Notes: generated from the sequence alone by a model not told the origin. A DNA stretch of 64,000 nt from Zopfochytrium polystomum (GCA_025765615.1 JAIVFJ010000115.1:1-64000), one strand, 5' to 3'. Counted from the first letter of the stretch, positions 9,130-20,868 are shown. Numbers and translations: made by a program.

Positions 9130-9859
9130 TCACTGAAAGCAGCTGAGAGAGATTTCGTCATATAGTCTGCAGGCTGTTCTCCTCCAGCAATCTACTCAAG
9201 CTGTACTACTTTTTGTTCCACGAGCTCTCGATATAATGATACTTTACCATGATATGCTTTGACCGATTGGTGTAAAGATCATTTGAACTGAGGTTGATCA
9301 CACCGCTGTTGTCAGTGCAGATGACAAGAGGAGTGGGAGACGGAAGTTGAAGTGCTGAGTAGAGTTGGGATAGTGCCTTAAGTTCTCTTCCCAGTTCAGA
9401 CACAGCTACATATTCAGCTTCCTGCGGTGACAGCATGACAGTGCTGCTCCAAACAGATGTCCAACTGATAGCTGTTCCTCCAAATAAAACATAGTAGCCA
9501 AGCTGTGATTTCCCATCTGAGTGGGCACCATGGGCAGCGTCGGGGTAACTGGCAATGTTGGGATCCTTGCTGAAGGCACCAAGATATGAAACTGCTGGGG
9601 CAAGGTCTGGTCGCATGTGTGTTGCAAGGTGGTTGATGCTGTCATGGATTGCCTGGTACAGTCTCTGATCTGCAGGTGCTCTGTCGATCCTACGTGGCTG
9701 AAGATTGAGGCTACTGGGAAGGGCAGTTACTGCAGTGCAGTTGTTGATAATGTTTGCATGGCACTGAAGTAACTCCTTGCTATAGACTTTCTTGTGTAAG
9801 AAGATTCTGTCATGTCGATGTTCCAGCTGCATATTGAGGATGGTTTTCATTGCTCCCAT
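9130..9859 (-). pseudogene. Copia RNase H fragment (inverted copy)
   Basis: The translation shows Ty1/copia RNase H features: YPDAAHGAHSDGKSQLGYY, LSPQEAEYVAVSELG, CTDNSGVINLSSND and RSKHIMVKYHYIES, followed by degraded sequence to about 9130. The rest of reverse transcriptase is missing. It is about 90% similar to 25285-26145, but the segment around MKILILVLEYLNGNSEYG present there is deleted here. It ends just before the PPT and LTR at 8908-8917. Confidence 0.8.
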
Positions 9860-12090
9860 TTCGCAAGAGTTTGTAAAAAGATTAGGCTAGGCAATGGCAG
9901 AAGAAGTTTTTGCCAGAATCATCAAAAAACAAATGTTGTTAACTTAGCTTGCAGTGAGGCTGTCTGCACATATACAAGGGTCTGGGCAAGGTGTGTTTGT
10001 CAAACACAGTTGGCCTGAATGTGTACACTTTGCAGAGTTGTCAGATGGTGGTGACAATTAACGTGGTTCTGATGGAATTTCGCCTGACGGTAAGAAGTTT
10101 GTGGTGAATTCCAAACTTTAAAGTGCTATGTTTGTTTTTGTGGTTGGAGAGAAATAGAATCTACTTGTGATGGTTTTTAACTTTTTGAAGCTTTGGGGAA
10201 AATTAGTTCAGATTTTCTAAGATACCCTGCACACAAAAGAAAGCACGAGAGAAAACTCTGCACAGGTGAGCCTTCCACACGATGCTGGTCTGGGCTCCCC
10301 CCAGTACCCTATGAGGCGAGGCGACCACTCCCCCATACACAGCTTGCCCTCAACGCTTTCCCCTGCGTCTTGCCTGGGCACATCAGGAGAATAACTGTCT
10401 CCTGGTTGGTACTCCTTGCAGAATGGGCTCCCTGCTCAGGACTCCACCTCCTCTGACACGGGTCTGGGCCACACTAGCCTACAAGCTGGGACTTCGGTGT
10501 TCGTGGGCCTTCGGTTGATTTTACATTGCTGGTCTGCCACATCGGTCCAGCCTTCCACAGTCATGCCTATAGTGCTCCCAGTAAGGCCCACTGGGGGGTG
10601 ACGTTAATTGCAGTAGCACGGAATCCAACCTGTTGTGCCGTCACCTCCAACACCAGAGCTGTAAACCGCTATCCGATTCACTTTCGCTGTGGATTACCAT
10701 GCGGTTGATACTTTTTACCAATTCCAGTATAACTTCTTCCAATTCTGATTGCTGAAGTTGAATGTTGACTGAATGGAGGAAGTAGTTGTTTTCTGGAGTG
10801 ACTCTGCTGTGGGGAATGGTTGATGCTTTGTCTGACTTTGTTGAGACTGCAGAAAACTGAAAGCAACTCGAATTTTGCCAGTTGAACAAGTTGAATTGAA
10901 GTTCAAAGATGGTTCAAGGTGACTGGTGACTGAATGGAGCAAAGTGGTGATGTTGGTGTTGTTTCTGAAGCTGATCTGCAGGAATGAATAGTTGAAGGTT
11001 TTCCTGAATTTTGCTGAGACTGCTGAGGTTTGAATAGTTTGATGATATGGTAATCGCAACTGTGTGTGAGGTGGTTGATTTTTGCTTTTGTTGGTCTGGA
11101 GTGGAGAATAAAGATAGAGACAAAGTTAGTGGTAGTAAGCATTAGTGAGAGTTAGTATATCCAGATGTTTCCACAGAGTTTGATTGCTTGATGATGATTT
11201 GACTTTAGTCTTCAAGTGATGTTGTGGAATTTATGCTGGTAGAAGAGTGTTAGTGCAAGCAAAGGGAACAAAGACTTAGCCTGATGTCTTCTACTCTGCC
11301 TCGTTAAAGAATCAGCAGAATGTTTTTGTCAAGTCTAACATCTAAGCCAAAACCACAAAGTTTCTGGTCAGATTACAAAAGTTGAGGGCAATCTCTGAAG
11401 CTTCCAGATCCTGGTTATGCTGCATGAATGCATGAGGCATTCAAAGAACATAGCTGTTCTGGAGTGACTCTATTAAGAGCAGTTTGAAATCTAGAGTCAG
11501 TTGGATTTGGTTTGGGAAAGGAAGAGTCTTAGATGAGAATGGAACTTCAGTAATCTTTCAAGGTTGAGCTTGTTTATAGTTTGTTCTGAAAAAGTGTTAG
11601 TGTTGAGTGTCCAATAAAGATAAACATTGATACTCCTCGGAATGAGCCAAAAGTTATTTCAAGGAACATTGTGTTTTGTCACAGAAGTTGGTTAGGATAA
11701 TTCATCAGAGTGATGTAATTGAGGTGAGGACTCAGGTATGGCTGTGGAATTTCCTGTGGTGTGGGACCTGGTGTCGTGTGTTAGTATGTCTGTGTATAAA
11801 AGCTGAAGCAGTCAATATGTGTGAGTTTAGGTCCCTAGCCAGGGTCAAGTAAGCCCAGCAATAATAGCGTATTCCATAGTTTGACTCTTGAGTCCAGATT
11901 GATTTGGCTAAAATGGATAGAGCGTTTTCCCAAGCCAGCAGCTTGGCACCAAGAAGACCATGCCAAGTTGGTGCCAATCCATGCTGAGGCCACTTCGCAA
12001 CTCTGTGCTGATGATCATCGTTCACTTATTCCAAGCATCTCCCATCTGATTGGCATTACAGTGCTGATGATCATCTTTCACTTATCCCTA
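9860..12090 (-). mobile_element. Non-coding retroelement interior, inverted duplicate of 22.4-25.3 kb
   Basis: This stretch has no intact gene. It is an inverted, diverged copy of about 22431-25280. It includes LTR-like sequence starting TGCTAGGGATAAGTG at 12093, a long AT-rich segment, a GC-rich segment (10200-10640, equivalent to 23870-24300) and the lead-in to RNase H. Relative to the other copy it lacks about 650 bp (24.55-25.19 kb), including the heat-shock-element arrays. Many differences in the GC-rich part are CpG to TpG/CpA, consistent with methylation-driven decay. Confidence 0.7.
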
Positions 12091-12115
12091 GCATCCTCCC
12101 CCCTAAGTGGAAGAT
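12091..12115 (-). repeat. Polypurine tract and LTR start of element X
   Basis: On the minus strand the sequence reads ACTTAGGGGGGAGGATGCTAG: a polypurine tract immediately followed by TG, the start of an LTR. It is matched at 22418-22434, where the TG has become TT. It closes the gag-pol element encoded at 15000-12184. Confidence 0.6.
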
Positions 12116-12183
12116 GATGTTTCATGTTGCACTGGCAAAATTGTTAGAGGATCGTTAAACTACTCAACCAGTCCCTGGTTATA

Positions 12184-15000
12184 TCAATGAATGGACAGCA
12201 AATTGTCTTTGGCTGAAGTTATGAACAGAGCATCAGGATGTGCCACATCTGGATCAGTGGACATAGCAGGGGTATGCAACGAGGAGGAAAGATATTGGAA
12301 ATCCTGAGCTGTGGGTTGGACTGGTCCCCATTCCTTCAAGCGGGAGTCATGGAGAAACTGTCTCCAGTTCCGCACAATGCCAGGAAAAACATTTTCGTGA
12401 AAGGAGACATGGAAGTGTTCCAATATTCTCTGGGTTTTCAAGTCATAGACTACTGGAAGAGTGTTTCATTTATACCCTAAGAATATGCCTGGCGCCCCTT
12501 TGTCAGGATATTTAAGCGTTCGCTTTTCCTTTGGGATACGGTGGATAACCAAACAGCCAAAGGTGCGGATGTGATCAACATTTGGCTTTTCACCGTACCA
12601 AGCTTCGTAAGGTGTTTTCTTAGTGTAAGAGTGGTAAACCCTGTTCTTGATGTATGCTGCGTAGCGGACTGCATACACAAAGAAAGAGTGGGGCAATCGT
12701 GACTCCAAGAGCATGCAGTGTGCCATGTCTTTGAGAGTGTTGACCTGACGTTCTTCCAGCCCATTGAATTCCTTGGTGAATGCAGGACTAGGTTCTAAAG
12801 CAATAGGAGGATGCCGAGTATTGGCCCAAGTTTTGAATTCTCCATCTTTGAAGATTTCCCCCCTGTCACAGCGCACAGATGTGATATGTTTGCCATGTTG
12901 TTGTTCAAACCTTTCGATCGTAGACTGGAATCTTGTGGGCGCGTCGGACAAAGAGTTGAGGAACTCAATGTCAAGCCAGCGGGTTGACTCTTCCACAACC
13001 AGTTGCCAATGCTTTTCACCATGGTGTCCACGTGCGGGCAGTGGGACAGCATCAGTGTGTAAACGACCAAGCAGTGTGGTGTTTGGTCTGGAAGTGGAGT
13101 GGATAGGCAAAGCTTTCAATTTCCCAACATCACATGTCACGAAGGGAATGTCATGAATGAGGAAAAATGAATGACCAACTTTATTCAGATTTGACCAAGT
13201 ACGCTTCAAAGAAGATAAAGACAGGTGACCAAATTTCTTGTAAAGAGCTCGGACTGCTTCAATGTTCTGAGGGTTTGGTAAAGGGTCTGGGTCAGTTTGA
13301 CTTAAAGTTGGTGTTGCAGTTTGCAAAGGAGCAGTTTTCTGTTGCGACTCACCTGGGGCGTCCCTCGAAGGAGTCGGCGCGTCCCTTCCAAGTTCTGCCC
13401 TGTCGAGACCAGTATGTCCCTTCAGAAGAGAAGGGTCCACAACATAGACATTCCCTGTGTCCCTGTGAGCAATGGTAAAGTCTGAACCATGTACCCGAGG
13501 ATGCAATAGGGCTCTGTCTGCTGTGAAAGTCACGTTGTGACCTGTCTGCCGCACGATTTGCTGAACCGAGAGTAGAGTGACTGAGAACTCTGGCACATAG
13601 AGCAAGTTCCTCATGACGTTAACGAACAGGGTAAAGTCGCCCACTCCAGTGGCAGTTGTAAAGCCGTCAGCTGTTTTGATCTGCTGGGAGGTGGGCCGCA
13701 AGTTTGTGAAGTGCTCTTCACAAGGCGACATTGTCCTGGATGCCCCAGAGTAAAGGATGACCTGGTGTGGGTTGCTGCCAGCAAGTCTTGCCATCAGCGC
13801 AGTCTCGTAGATGCGGCGGTAGGAGACGTTGCGGTTGAGGAAACGTCCAGATTCGTACATCACTTTGAAGCTGACGTTTGAGACAATGTTGTCAGTGATC
13901 CAGTCTGGATCCATTCCGCCGTCAAGAAGTGTAACTGTGAGTTCCACTTCAAATTCCTCCTCCACCTCAACAGCCTGGCATGTTCCAATTTCAAACTCCC
14001 GTGCCGCAAGTGCCCTTTCTACTGAAAGGAAGTCGTCCAGAGCTGAAGTGTCTGCAAGGCGCGCAGCACCCTCAGTACTGAACTCCAACATTTCGACGTC
14101 TTCTGCTTCAGGAGGTGGTGGTGGAGTATCCATCCTGTAGCATTTGTGGGGAGGAGAGTCCTCAGAGGCTGCGCAAGAGGCTTGGTGGTGTTCTTTAGCG
14201 GCCACCTCACGTGCAATCTTGGCAGTCTCAGTAGCTTTCTTGGAATCAGCTCGCGTGGCCTTGGCTTCTTTGGCGTGTGCAGGCTGCTTGCCCTTGGCCT
14301 TCTTTGCAGGGCGAGCTGGCTCTGACTTCCCGTGAGGGAACTTGAGGCATTCCTCGCAAGAGTGTGAGACCCAGATTCCATGAAGGTCACAAGTAGGCTT
14401 GCCGTTGAGTGCCTCACCGATCTTGCGCTTCTTGGTTGCCACTGAGGTCTTTGCTGAAGCAGCTGTTTCCATCTCAGAAGTGCCATGGTGAGCAGAGTGT
14501 CTGCTGTTCTTCTCTTTGCTTTGCTGGTACAGCGTGTGGCAGTTTGTCAATTCCTTGACGAGATCGCTGGTGTTGGCGTAGACTGACAGCCCCTTGAGAA
14601 GATTTTGACGAACGCCAGAGAAGATTTCATGTCCAGGCAGCGTTTCCCTTGCTTTGTGGATGATGGCAGAACGCAGGATGTTCGTCACAACCCCTGCAAG
14701 TGGTGGCAGTACATTTGAAATGCTTTGGCCAATCCGTGACCAGTGTGGTCAGAGTGGTGTACCACTCCTGGACTGCCGGACCAGAGTCTCTGGGTTTTGC
14801 CAAACGACTGTAAGTCGCAAGCCACTTGTCCTGCTGTGAACCAGTGTGGTCCTGCAGGGCGTACTTGTCATTGAGCCTCTTGTACCGGTCAGCGCAGTTG
14901 GTGATGTTTGCCGCATTCATGGAGCGCACATCCTCAATGCTGGAGCAGGAGTCGAGGGTAGCAACCGCCTTGTCGTGTTGGGCCTCAAGCTCCCTGTAGG
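12184..15000 (-). pseudogene. Copia gag-pol (gag, protease, integrase), RT deleted
   Basis: Gag begins in a frame at 14929-14627 (truncated by the LTR at 15003) and shifts into a 740-codon ORF (14688-12466). That ORF holds a gag tail with a Cys-rich CDLHGIWVSHSCEEC segment and Lys/Ala-rich linkers. A retropepsin follows with VILYSGASRTM, where the catalytic Asp is replaced by Tyr. A GAG-pre-integrase segment and an integrase core come next, with HTDAVP, RCDRGEIF and NGLEERQVNTL as the D, D and E. The frame then continues to 12184 in another register, but reverse transcriptase and RNase H are absent. The sequence goes directly to the PPT at about 12095. Confidence 0.85.
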
Positions 15001-15002
15001 TC

Positions 15003-16109
15003 TGTTGAGATTCGACCCACGGGGTACAGTATGCCCGTTACTGATGATCCCTTTGAGAACTCCATCCAATCACATTGGATGGGGTGTTTGAAGGGCTCAG
15101 TAGATTCAATACTTGAATGGGGCGCTCAGAAGGGCTAATCTGTTCTCAATAAAAAGAGATAGGCAAAGGCGGCTGTTGTTCTAGCTTTGTTCATCCTACC
15201 GGTAGGAACAATGCAATTAGAACATGCACAAAAACACTCAAACTACGCACTCTGCACATGTAACACAGCACAGCAAGCATGCAGAAGCAGTGTACCACTG
15301 CCCAATGCTCCGGAATTCCGCTCTCTGCATCGGAATTCCGCTCTCTGCATCGGAATTCCGCTCTCTGCACCGGAATTCCGCTTCCTGATCTGGAATTCCA
15401 GCTTTCCTGCTGTTCTGTGCAATCTGAGCAATGCAACAGGCATTCAGGAATCAGGGATTGCACCAATCACTGCATTTCTAAAAATGAGATAAAAACTGAG
15501 CTCACCAGAGATTGCACCAATCATTGGATTTCTAAAAACAAGGAAAAAAGCGGCTTGTTTCCCAAACAAGCTTCCTGATTTGGAAACAACCAAACCAATT
15601 TATAAGCAACTGTTTCTCAAACAAGCTGTAAATTGGTTCCTGGTGGTACTCAGCCCAGACAAAGTACTCAGCCCAAGATGGTACTCAGCCCAGGCTGGTA
15701 CTCAGCCCTGAGTGATGTCCAGCCCTGGGTGGTACTCAGCCCTGAATGGGAACTTAGCCCAGGCTGGGGGTTTGTGCTCAGCCTGTTTTATCTCATTTCT
15801 GTGTCCTGCCCTGTGCAACCCACTGCTCCCTCTGTTTTCTGATGGCTCCAACCTGCAGGAGTATAAAAGCAGCAACCTCTCACAGAGATCAAACAAGGAA
15901 TCCAACCCCCTACTTGCTGCTTTGACAGAATCCAGTGCAAAACAAGCCAATCTCTCTTCTTCCATTTGCTCTCTTCCATCTCTGCCCACTCACTCCTCTC
16001 TCCTTTCTCCATCCTCTCACTCCTCTCCCTTTTCCATCATCACTGCTCTCTCTCTCTCTCTCCATCCCCACACACACCAAGTCCCTCCAGTCCTGGTGGG
16101 ATTTCATCA
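15003..16109 (+). repeat. TGTTGAGA-family LTR (copy 3), plus orientation
   Basis: This LTR of 1107 bp starts TGTTGAGATTCGACCC and ends GATTTCATCA, opposite in orientation to copies 1 and 2. It has fewer 17-bp minisatellite units (about 15650-15770) than copy 2, which accounts for much of the length difference. TATAAAA occurs at about 15862, a plausible promoter. Its flanking pentamers (AGGTC and ATGTG) do not match, so it is not a simple solo insertion; recombination or rearrangement between copies is likely. It truncates the gag of the minus-strand copia element. Confidence 0.85.
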
Positions 16110-16949
16110 ATGTGTGTTGCACACAATGCTTGTTGCAAGTTGATTGATGGATGAAAAATTCTGAAATCAGAAATGCAGGCCGGCACTGTTGAAGAGTGAT
16201 CGTGTGCCAAATTTCACGCCAAGAATCGAAGTTTTGGTGGTGTTTTCCCTTGAGGAGTGTTGGAGAACGGAATAAAGAGAACTTAGAGCAATTTGGTGTC
16301 CAGCTGGGGTGACTTGTCACACAAGAAAGGACAAAATGGTGGTTGGAGGTAGTGGTACTCAGAGTATTTGTCAACAGCACAAGCCAGCGCCCAGGTCTGC
16401 ATTGGTCTTGGCTTGCTCTCCCATGGGCATTGTGAGAATGATAAGTGACAGTCACAATAGGTTCGGGTCTGTCTTGTGCCTCTTGCTGCTAACCAGTCAG
16501 TTCCACCTGACAGGTAGTATGGCACCCTCCGTTCAACCCAACGACAAGTTGCCTGTGCACTGGATTACCAATATCCACGGAGTTGAGGTTGAAGGCTTTG
16601 CCTTACGTATCTTTTCTCTTTTATTCTTTTTTTAATTTCAAGGCAACAGGCAGCCCCCTAGTTTACTAGTAAATAAATACAGATATTGAACATGTCCATT
16701 CTTCGGAGCGGAGGCAGATGCTGCTTCTATGAAAACCGCCAATTAAACCTGGATACAAATATTTCCATGTGCGCTCCGTAACTGCCTGTTGCCAGCCTCA
16801 TTTGCATTCACTGGTCGTGAATCCAGCAGCAGCCTCGCAGACCTCAAGGTCCTCAACTGGTACGCCAGTGGATCTATCTGAACCACCTCTCAAAACACAC
16901 AGACCTCTTGTATTGAGGCGTTCATAGCACAGAGATTTGTGTAGTTGAA
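16110..16949 (+). mobile_element. 5' region and decayed gag of the plus-strand copia element
   Basis: No intact gene here. A short ORF around 16518-16640 starts MAPSVQPNDKLPVHWITNIHG, which looks like a copia gag N-terminus, and then breaks up in AT-rich sequence. The segment 16355-16396 (pattern GAGTATTTG...CAAGCCAGCGCCCAG) recurs at 22351-22396, so it is probably an element-specific leader. The segment 16650-16950 shows only short, frame-broken gag-like pieces. Confidence 0.4.
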
Positions 16950-18073
16950 GTGGATAAACTTGGCATCATATTCAACAGAAGCGATAGAACTCCTGTTGGT
17001 CATTGCACCAACCATCTAGGTCTCCACTTCCTTGTCACCAAGAATTCGAGACTTCACTGTCTCAGCCATGCCTCTGCCGCCATCATTGCCCTTGTCCACT
17101 GCGAACGCTACCCAAGCTCAGACGGGCCACCACCTGTCATGAGCAAGGCTGAGAGGCTCCGGATTGCAGAGGTTGAGAGACTTCATCGCGCCCTGGGACG
17201 TGTTGGCTTCCAGCGCCTTGGCTGCATGCTTCACCACCGGACGACAGCAGATCTACTGCCCATCGATGCTTCATACCCCACAAAGTGTCAAACTTGCGTC
17301 GCTGCCAAGATGCACCAAAAGCCATTCCCAGAGCGTGATGAGGAACAACCCCATTTGCCCACACCCTCAACGTTGATGTCAACTCCATCCCCATTACTTC
17401 CTTTGATGGTTACAACTACGCAATCACTGTCGTTTGCAAGAGTAGTTGTTTCTCTTGGGACATTCCTATTGCTTGCAAGAGCGATGCATTACTGTTTCTA
17501 ATTTGCCTGATTCTCTTTCTTGAGAAAATGGAGGGATGCAAAGTACAGGTCATCTGATTGGATTGTGGCAAGGAGAGCTTCAATTGGACCTTCAAGTCCT
17601 TCTGCAACTCCCATGGAATTCAGCTCAAGGCGTCTCCTTCACGCACAGCCCAGATGAACTCTGTTGCAGAACGCCACATCCAAACTGTCACAGATATGAC
17701 CCGGTCACTTCTACTTGGCGCACCTAACGTTCCACTCACATTTTGGAGCTACACTTACCGTCAAGCTTTGCAAATCAAGAACTTTCTACCAAACATCCAG
17801 TGTGGCATCCTCTCTCCGTTCGAAAGCCACCACCACATCCCAACAATGGTTGGCCACTTTCGCACCTTTGGCTCCAAGTGTTTCTACTGTGTTAGCCCCA
17901 AGCTTCACAAGAAACTCGATCCCAAGGGCGGTCCTGCTGTTTACCTTGGCAGTCCCTCACGCTCCATTGCTGTCCTGTGGGATCTCCAAGAGCAGCGGAT
18001 CATCTACCAGCGTTATCGTGACATTGAGTTTTTTGAAGATGAATTCCCCAGTTCTTGGGAGTTCACACTGTGA
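16950..18073 (+). pseudogene. Copia GAG-pre-integrase and integrase, frameshifted
   Basis: The frame at 16950-17501 carries a GAG-pre-integrase HHCC zinc domain (RLHRALGRVGF...CQTCVAAKMHQKPFP). The integrase core continues in broken frames: 17558-18073 includes NSVAERHIQTVTDM (catalytic Glu region) and the conserved FGSKCFYCV...DPKGGPAVYLG segment. At least one frameshift near 17390-17560 removes the first two catalytic Asp positions from a continuous frame. The copia family assignment is firm; the copy is defective. Confidence 0.8.
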
Positions 18074-18500
18074 GGGGGATCTGGGGACATCAGCATTAAT
18101 CTCCCTTCACTTTCAGACTTGGATGACCCTGCATAAGAGAAAGCGGTCCAATCAATTGTATAAGCAGAACAGCACCTTCACCAGCTACTCCAGCAGAAAA
18201 CCCAGCAGAAACAGCAGCGCCAGGGTAAGGGGGAGCACAGCAGCACACCAGCACCAGGACCAAAGAAGCGAGGTCGCCCACGCAAGCCATCATCACCAGT
18301 GAGGCTACCATCAGTGAGCATCTCAGCAGAGCCTCCACCACCAACAGCTGCGCCTGCACCAGATTTCGAGCAGGAGCAACCCCCCAAATGGAAGTGCAGC
18401 ACAACAAAGAAACCAGCAGCAGTCGCTGGGCAGGAGCCACCCCCTAAGAGGAAGCCAGGCCGACCAAGGAAATACCCAATTCCACCTGACCCTGTGAGTC
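18074..18500 (+). other. Integrase-RT linker with two AT-hook motifs
   Basis: One frame through this Pro/Ala-rich linker encodes two AT-hook-like cores: KKRGRPRKP (about 18263-18289) and KRKPGRPRKYP (about 18445-18477). They are separated by a Pro-rich spacer. AT-hooks bind the minor groove of AT-rich DNA. In a copia integrase C-terminal region they could tether the integration complex to particular chromatin. The start of this frame is not continuous with the upstream integrase frame, so a frameshift lies between. Confidence 0.55.
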
Positions 18501-18713
18501 ACTCCAAACTTCACTAAACTAATTCTTTCTTTTCTACACCATTCCCATTTCAAATTTCCTCTTCACAACCAAAACAATTCAAGACCATTAACATCACCTC
18601 ATGTCGCCCCACACTACCGCGCACAGGAAGCCTCAGCACCAGCCACTGCTGATGCCCCAGAGACTTTTCTGCCCAGCGTCGCAAGGGGCGGTTGGCCCAG
18701 CGATCTGGAGAAT

Positions 18714-20040
18714 TTGCCCAGGTCCAGCGCAGAGGCTCATCAGCAGGCAGGTCGGGATGCTGAGGGCCCCGCTTGGGGGGGCCCTGTGTTGCCGGACGCC
18801 TTGAGTTCTCTATCTGCAAGGGGGGTATTGACATGCCCAGTGGTGAAGTGGACCCCGCCGCATCAGGCAAAGCTACCTGCTGACAGCACCCCCGTTGTGC
18901 AAGATGTGCTGTTTGCATGTGAGCCTGACAAAGACTTAGACGATAACGATATCCAGTCAGTCTACAAGTCTGACACTGACAATGAAGACAGACTCCTTTA
19001 CGCCTTCAACGTCAACTCCAACTCAATCAAAGTATCCCCAGACACATACAAGGATCCACTGACGCACGAGGAGGCCATGGCATCGCCTCAGGCAGAGCAG
19101 TGGAAGGAGGCCGAAGAGTACGAGCTGGATATGCTTTGCAAGATGGGAGTCTTTGTGGAGTCAGCAGCTCCGCCTGACACCAACATTGTCAGCTGCAAGT
19201 GGGTCTACAAGCTCAAGTTCAAACCTGATGGCACCATTGAGCAGTTCCGTGCTCGACTTTTTGCTTGTGGATTCACCCAGCAGCTTGGCGTCGACTTCAC
19301 CCTCACCTACTTGCCAGTTATTAGAGGCAACACACTTTGTTGGATGATTGCCCTCAGCACCCTGTATGGCTGGGACATGGAGATGATCGACATCTCCTCA
19401 GCCTACCTGTACAGGATCCTAGACATAACAATCTACATGGCACCACCACCTGGTGTATTGATCTCCCCCAGACTAGTGTGGCTACTGCTGAAGGGTCTCT
19501 ACGGGCTGAAGCAATCAGGACGGACTTGGTATCGGCGTCTAGCTCTCCACCTTTGGTCAAAAGGCTTTGCTCAGAGCCAGGCAGACCCCTGCCTCTTCTG
19601 GCGTCAGACCAAATGCGGGTTCTGCTTCATTTTGGCGTACGTCGACGACCTTCCACTCTTTGGCCACACTGCTGCCATCACGGAGGCTGTTGCAGACCTC
19701 AAGATGGAGTTCAAGCTTTGAGAGCAGGGAAAGCTCAGCTACATTCTCTCAACGGAAGTCATTCGTGGTTCAAACTTCACAATTCTCCATCAGACTAACT
19801 TCCTCCAGAACTTCCTCTCGCGCTTTGAGGCTAAGCACGGACCTGTGACGCCTCGCAACGCACCACTCAAGGTAACAGCCAAGCTCACCCCTCGCGACTG
19901 GCACTCCACCAACCCAAGTGAGGAGAGCGTCAACAGCACTGAGTACCTCCATGTGATTGGCAGCCTCAACTACGCTGCAACGTCAACAAGACCAGACCTG
20001 GCACTCAGTGTCAGCTTGCTTGGTTCCTTCGCTCAAGACC
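18714..20040 (+). pseudogene. Copia reverse transcriptase, interrupted by element insertion
   Basis: RVT_2-type reverse transcriptase. It shows EEAMASPQAEQWKEAEEYEL, CKWVYKLKFKPDGTI, FRARLFACGFTQ, GLYGLKQSGRTWY and the catalytic AYVDDLPLFG (about 19640). A TGA at 19719-19721 interrupts the frame, which then remains readable to 20040 (...TSTRPDLALSVSLLG). At 20040 a complete 6.6-kb element is inserted. The frame resumes at 26645 in RNase H. It is a Ty1/copia pol broken by a nonsense mutation and an insertion. Confidence 0.9.
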
Positions 20041-20269
20041 TGTTAGTTTTGGGTCTTTTGGTGTAAGCAGTGTGCAGGAGCTTTGACCTGATACTGCTCT
20101 GCAAGGATAACTTGCAGCATTTTGCAAGTGATGGTCCTTGTAACAGTTTTGTATAAAGACAAACACAAGACTGAAAGAAGCCAAGATCAACCTCCCACCA
20201 CCACCACCTTCAGTAGTGTACACCACAGCAGCCCAACCCATCAATCAGCCATCATAGCAAATTCTTTCA
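20041..20269 (+). repeat. 5' LTR of the nested element
   Basis: A 229-bp LTR, TGTTAGTTTTGGGTC...ATTCTTTCA. It contains GTAACAGTTTTGTA at 20140-20153 followed by TATAAAG. The first 14 nt of the internal region (20270-20283, TACAAAACTGTTAC) are the exact reverse complement of 20140-20153. Confidence 0.9.
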
Positions 20270-20283
20270 TACAAAACTGTTAC
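20270..20283 (+). promoter_or_regulatory. Putative self-complementary primer-binding site
   Basis: TACAAAACTGTTAC sits immediately after the 5' LTR, where a primer-binding site belongs. It lacks the TGG that pairs with a tRNA 3' CCA end and is instead perfectly complementary to LTR positions 20140-20153. The related LTR at 8535-8781 shows the same geometry with two compensated substitutions. Confidence 0.55.
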
Positions 20284-20868
20284 CCATCCCAATCTCTTCC
20301 CCCTTGGTTTCAACAAAATCCAATCAGTAGAAGGGGTTGTACGCTTTTCAGATCTGCCAACTTCGTGGAGCGATCACGGGTGCTACAGACATCGTACAGC
20401 AATTTCGTTACTACCATCGGAAAGCTCTTGATCTCCTCTTTCCAACGAACCCACCTGATCTCGGATCGGATGCTCCTACGTTGTATCCACCGCCTCCAAA
20501 GTCGTCGCCCACTTTTCCAACTCCAACCTCAATTTGCTCGCCTTCCAGACCTCCCCCAGCCGATCCCAAGCTATCATTGGAAAGGCCTGCTTCTGGACTA
20601 CACGTCTGTCACCAGCGGCATCCCAAAATCACTCTCCTTTGTGATAAGCGCCCACTTTTTCCATTCAGGGTCACCAGATTACCTCCAACCCTCACCATTA
20701 ATTTTTGATTTTTTGTCCCCAATTGGAGACAACGACCACCCCCCTACCTGACACACACCAAGCTAACAAACCAACTTTTCATCTGCTGCAACACCACCTT
20801 CACAACACACCCAAAATCCAACGAAATCCCTTCAAACTTGGCACACATAATCATCCTGAGAAAACAAC
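20284..20868 (+). other. Untranslated leader of the nested element
   Basis: About 585 bp between the primer-binding site and the gag-like ATG at 20869. Two overlapping open frames are visible but have Ser/Pro/Leu-biased composition and no recognisable domain. I see no gene, and treat it as leader RNA that may hold packaging signals. Confidence 0.4.
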
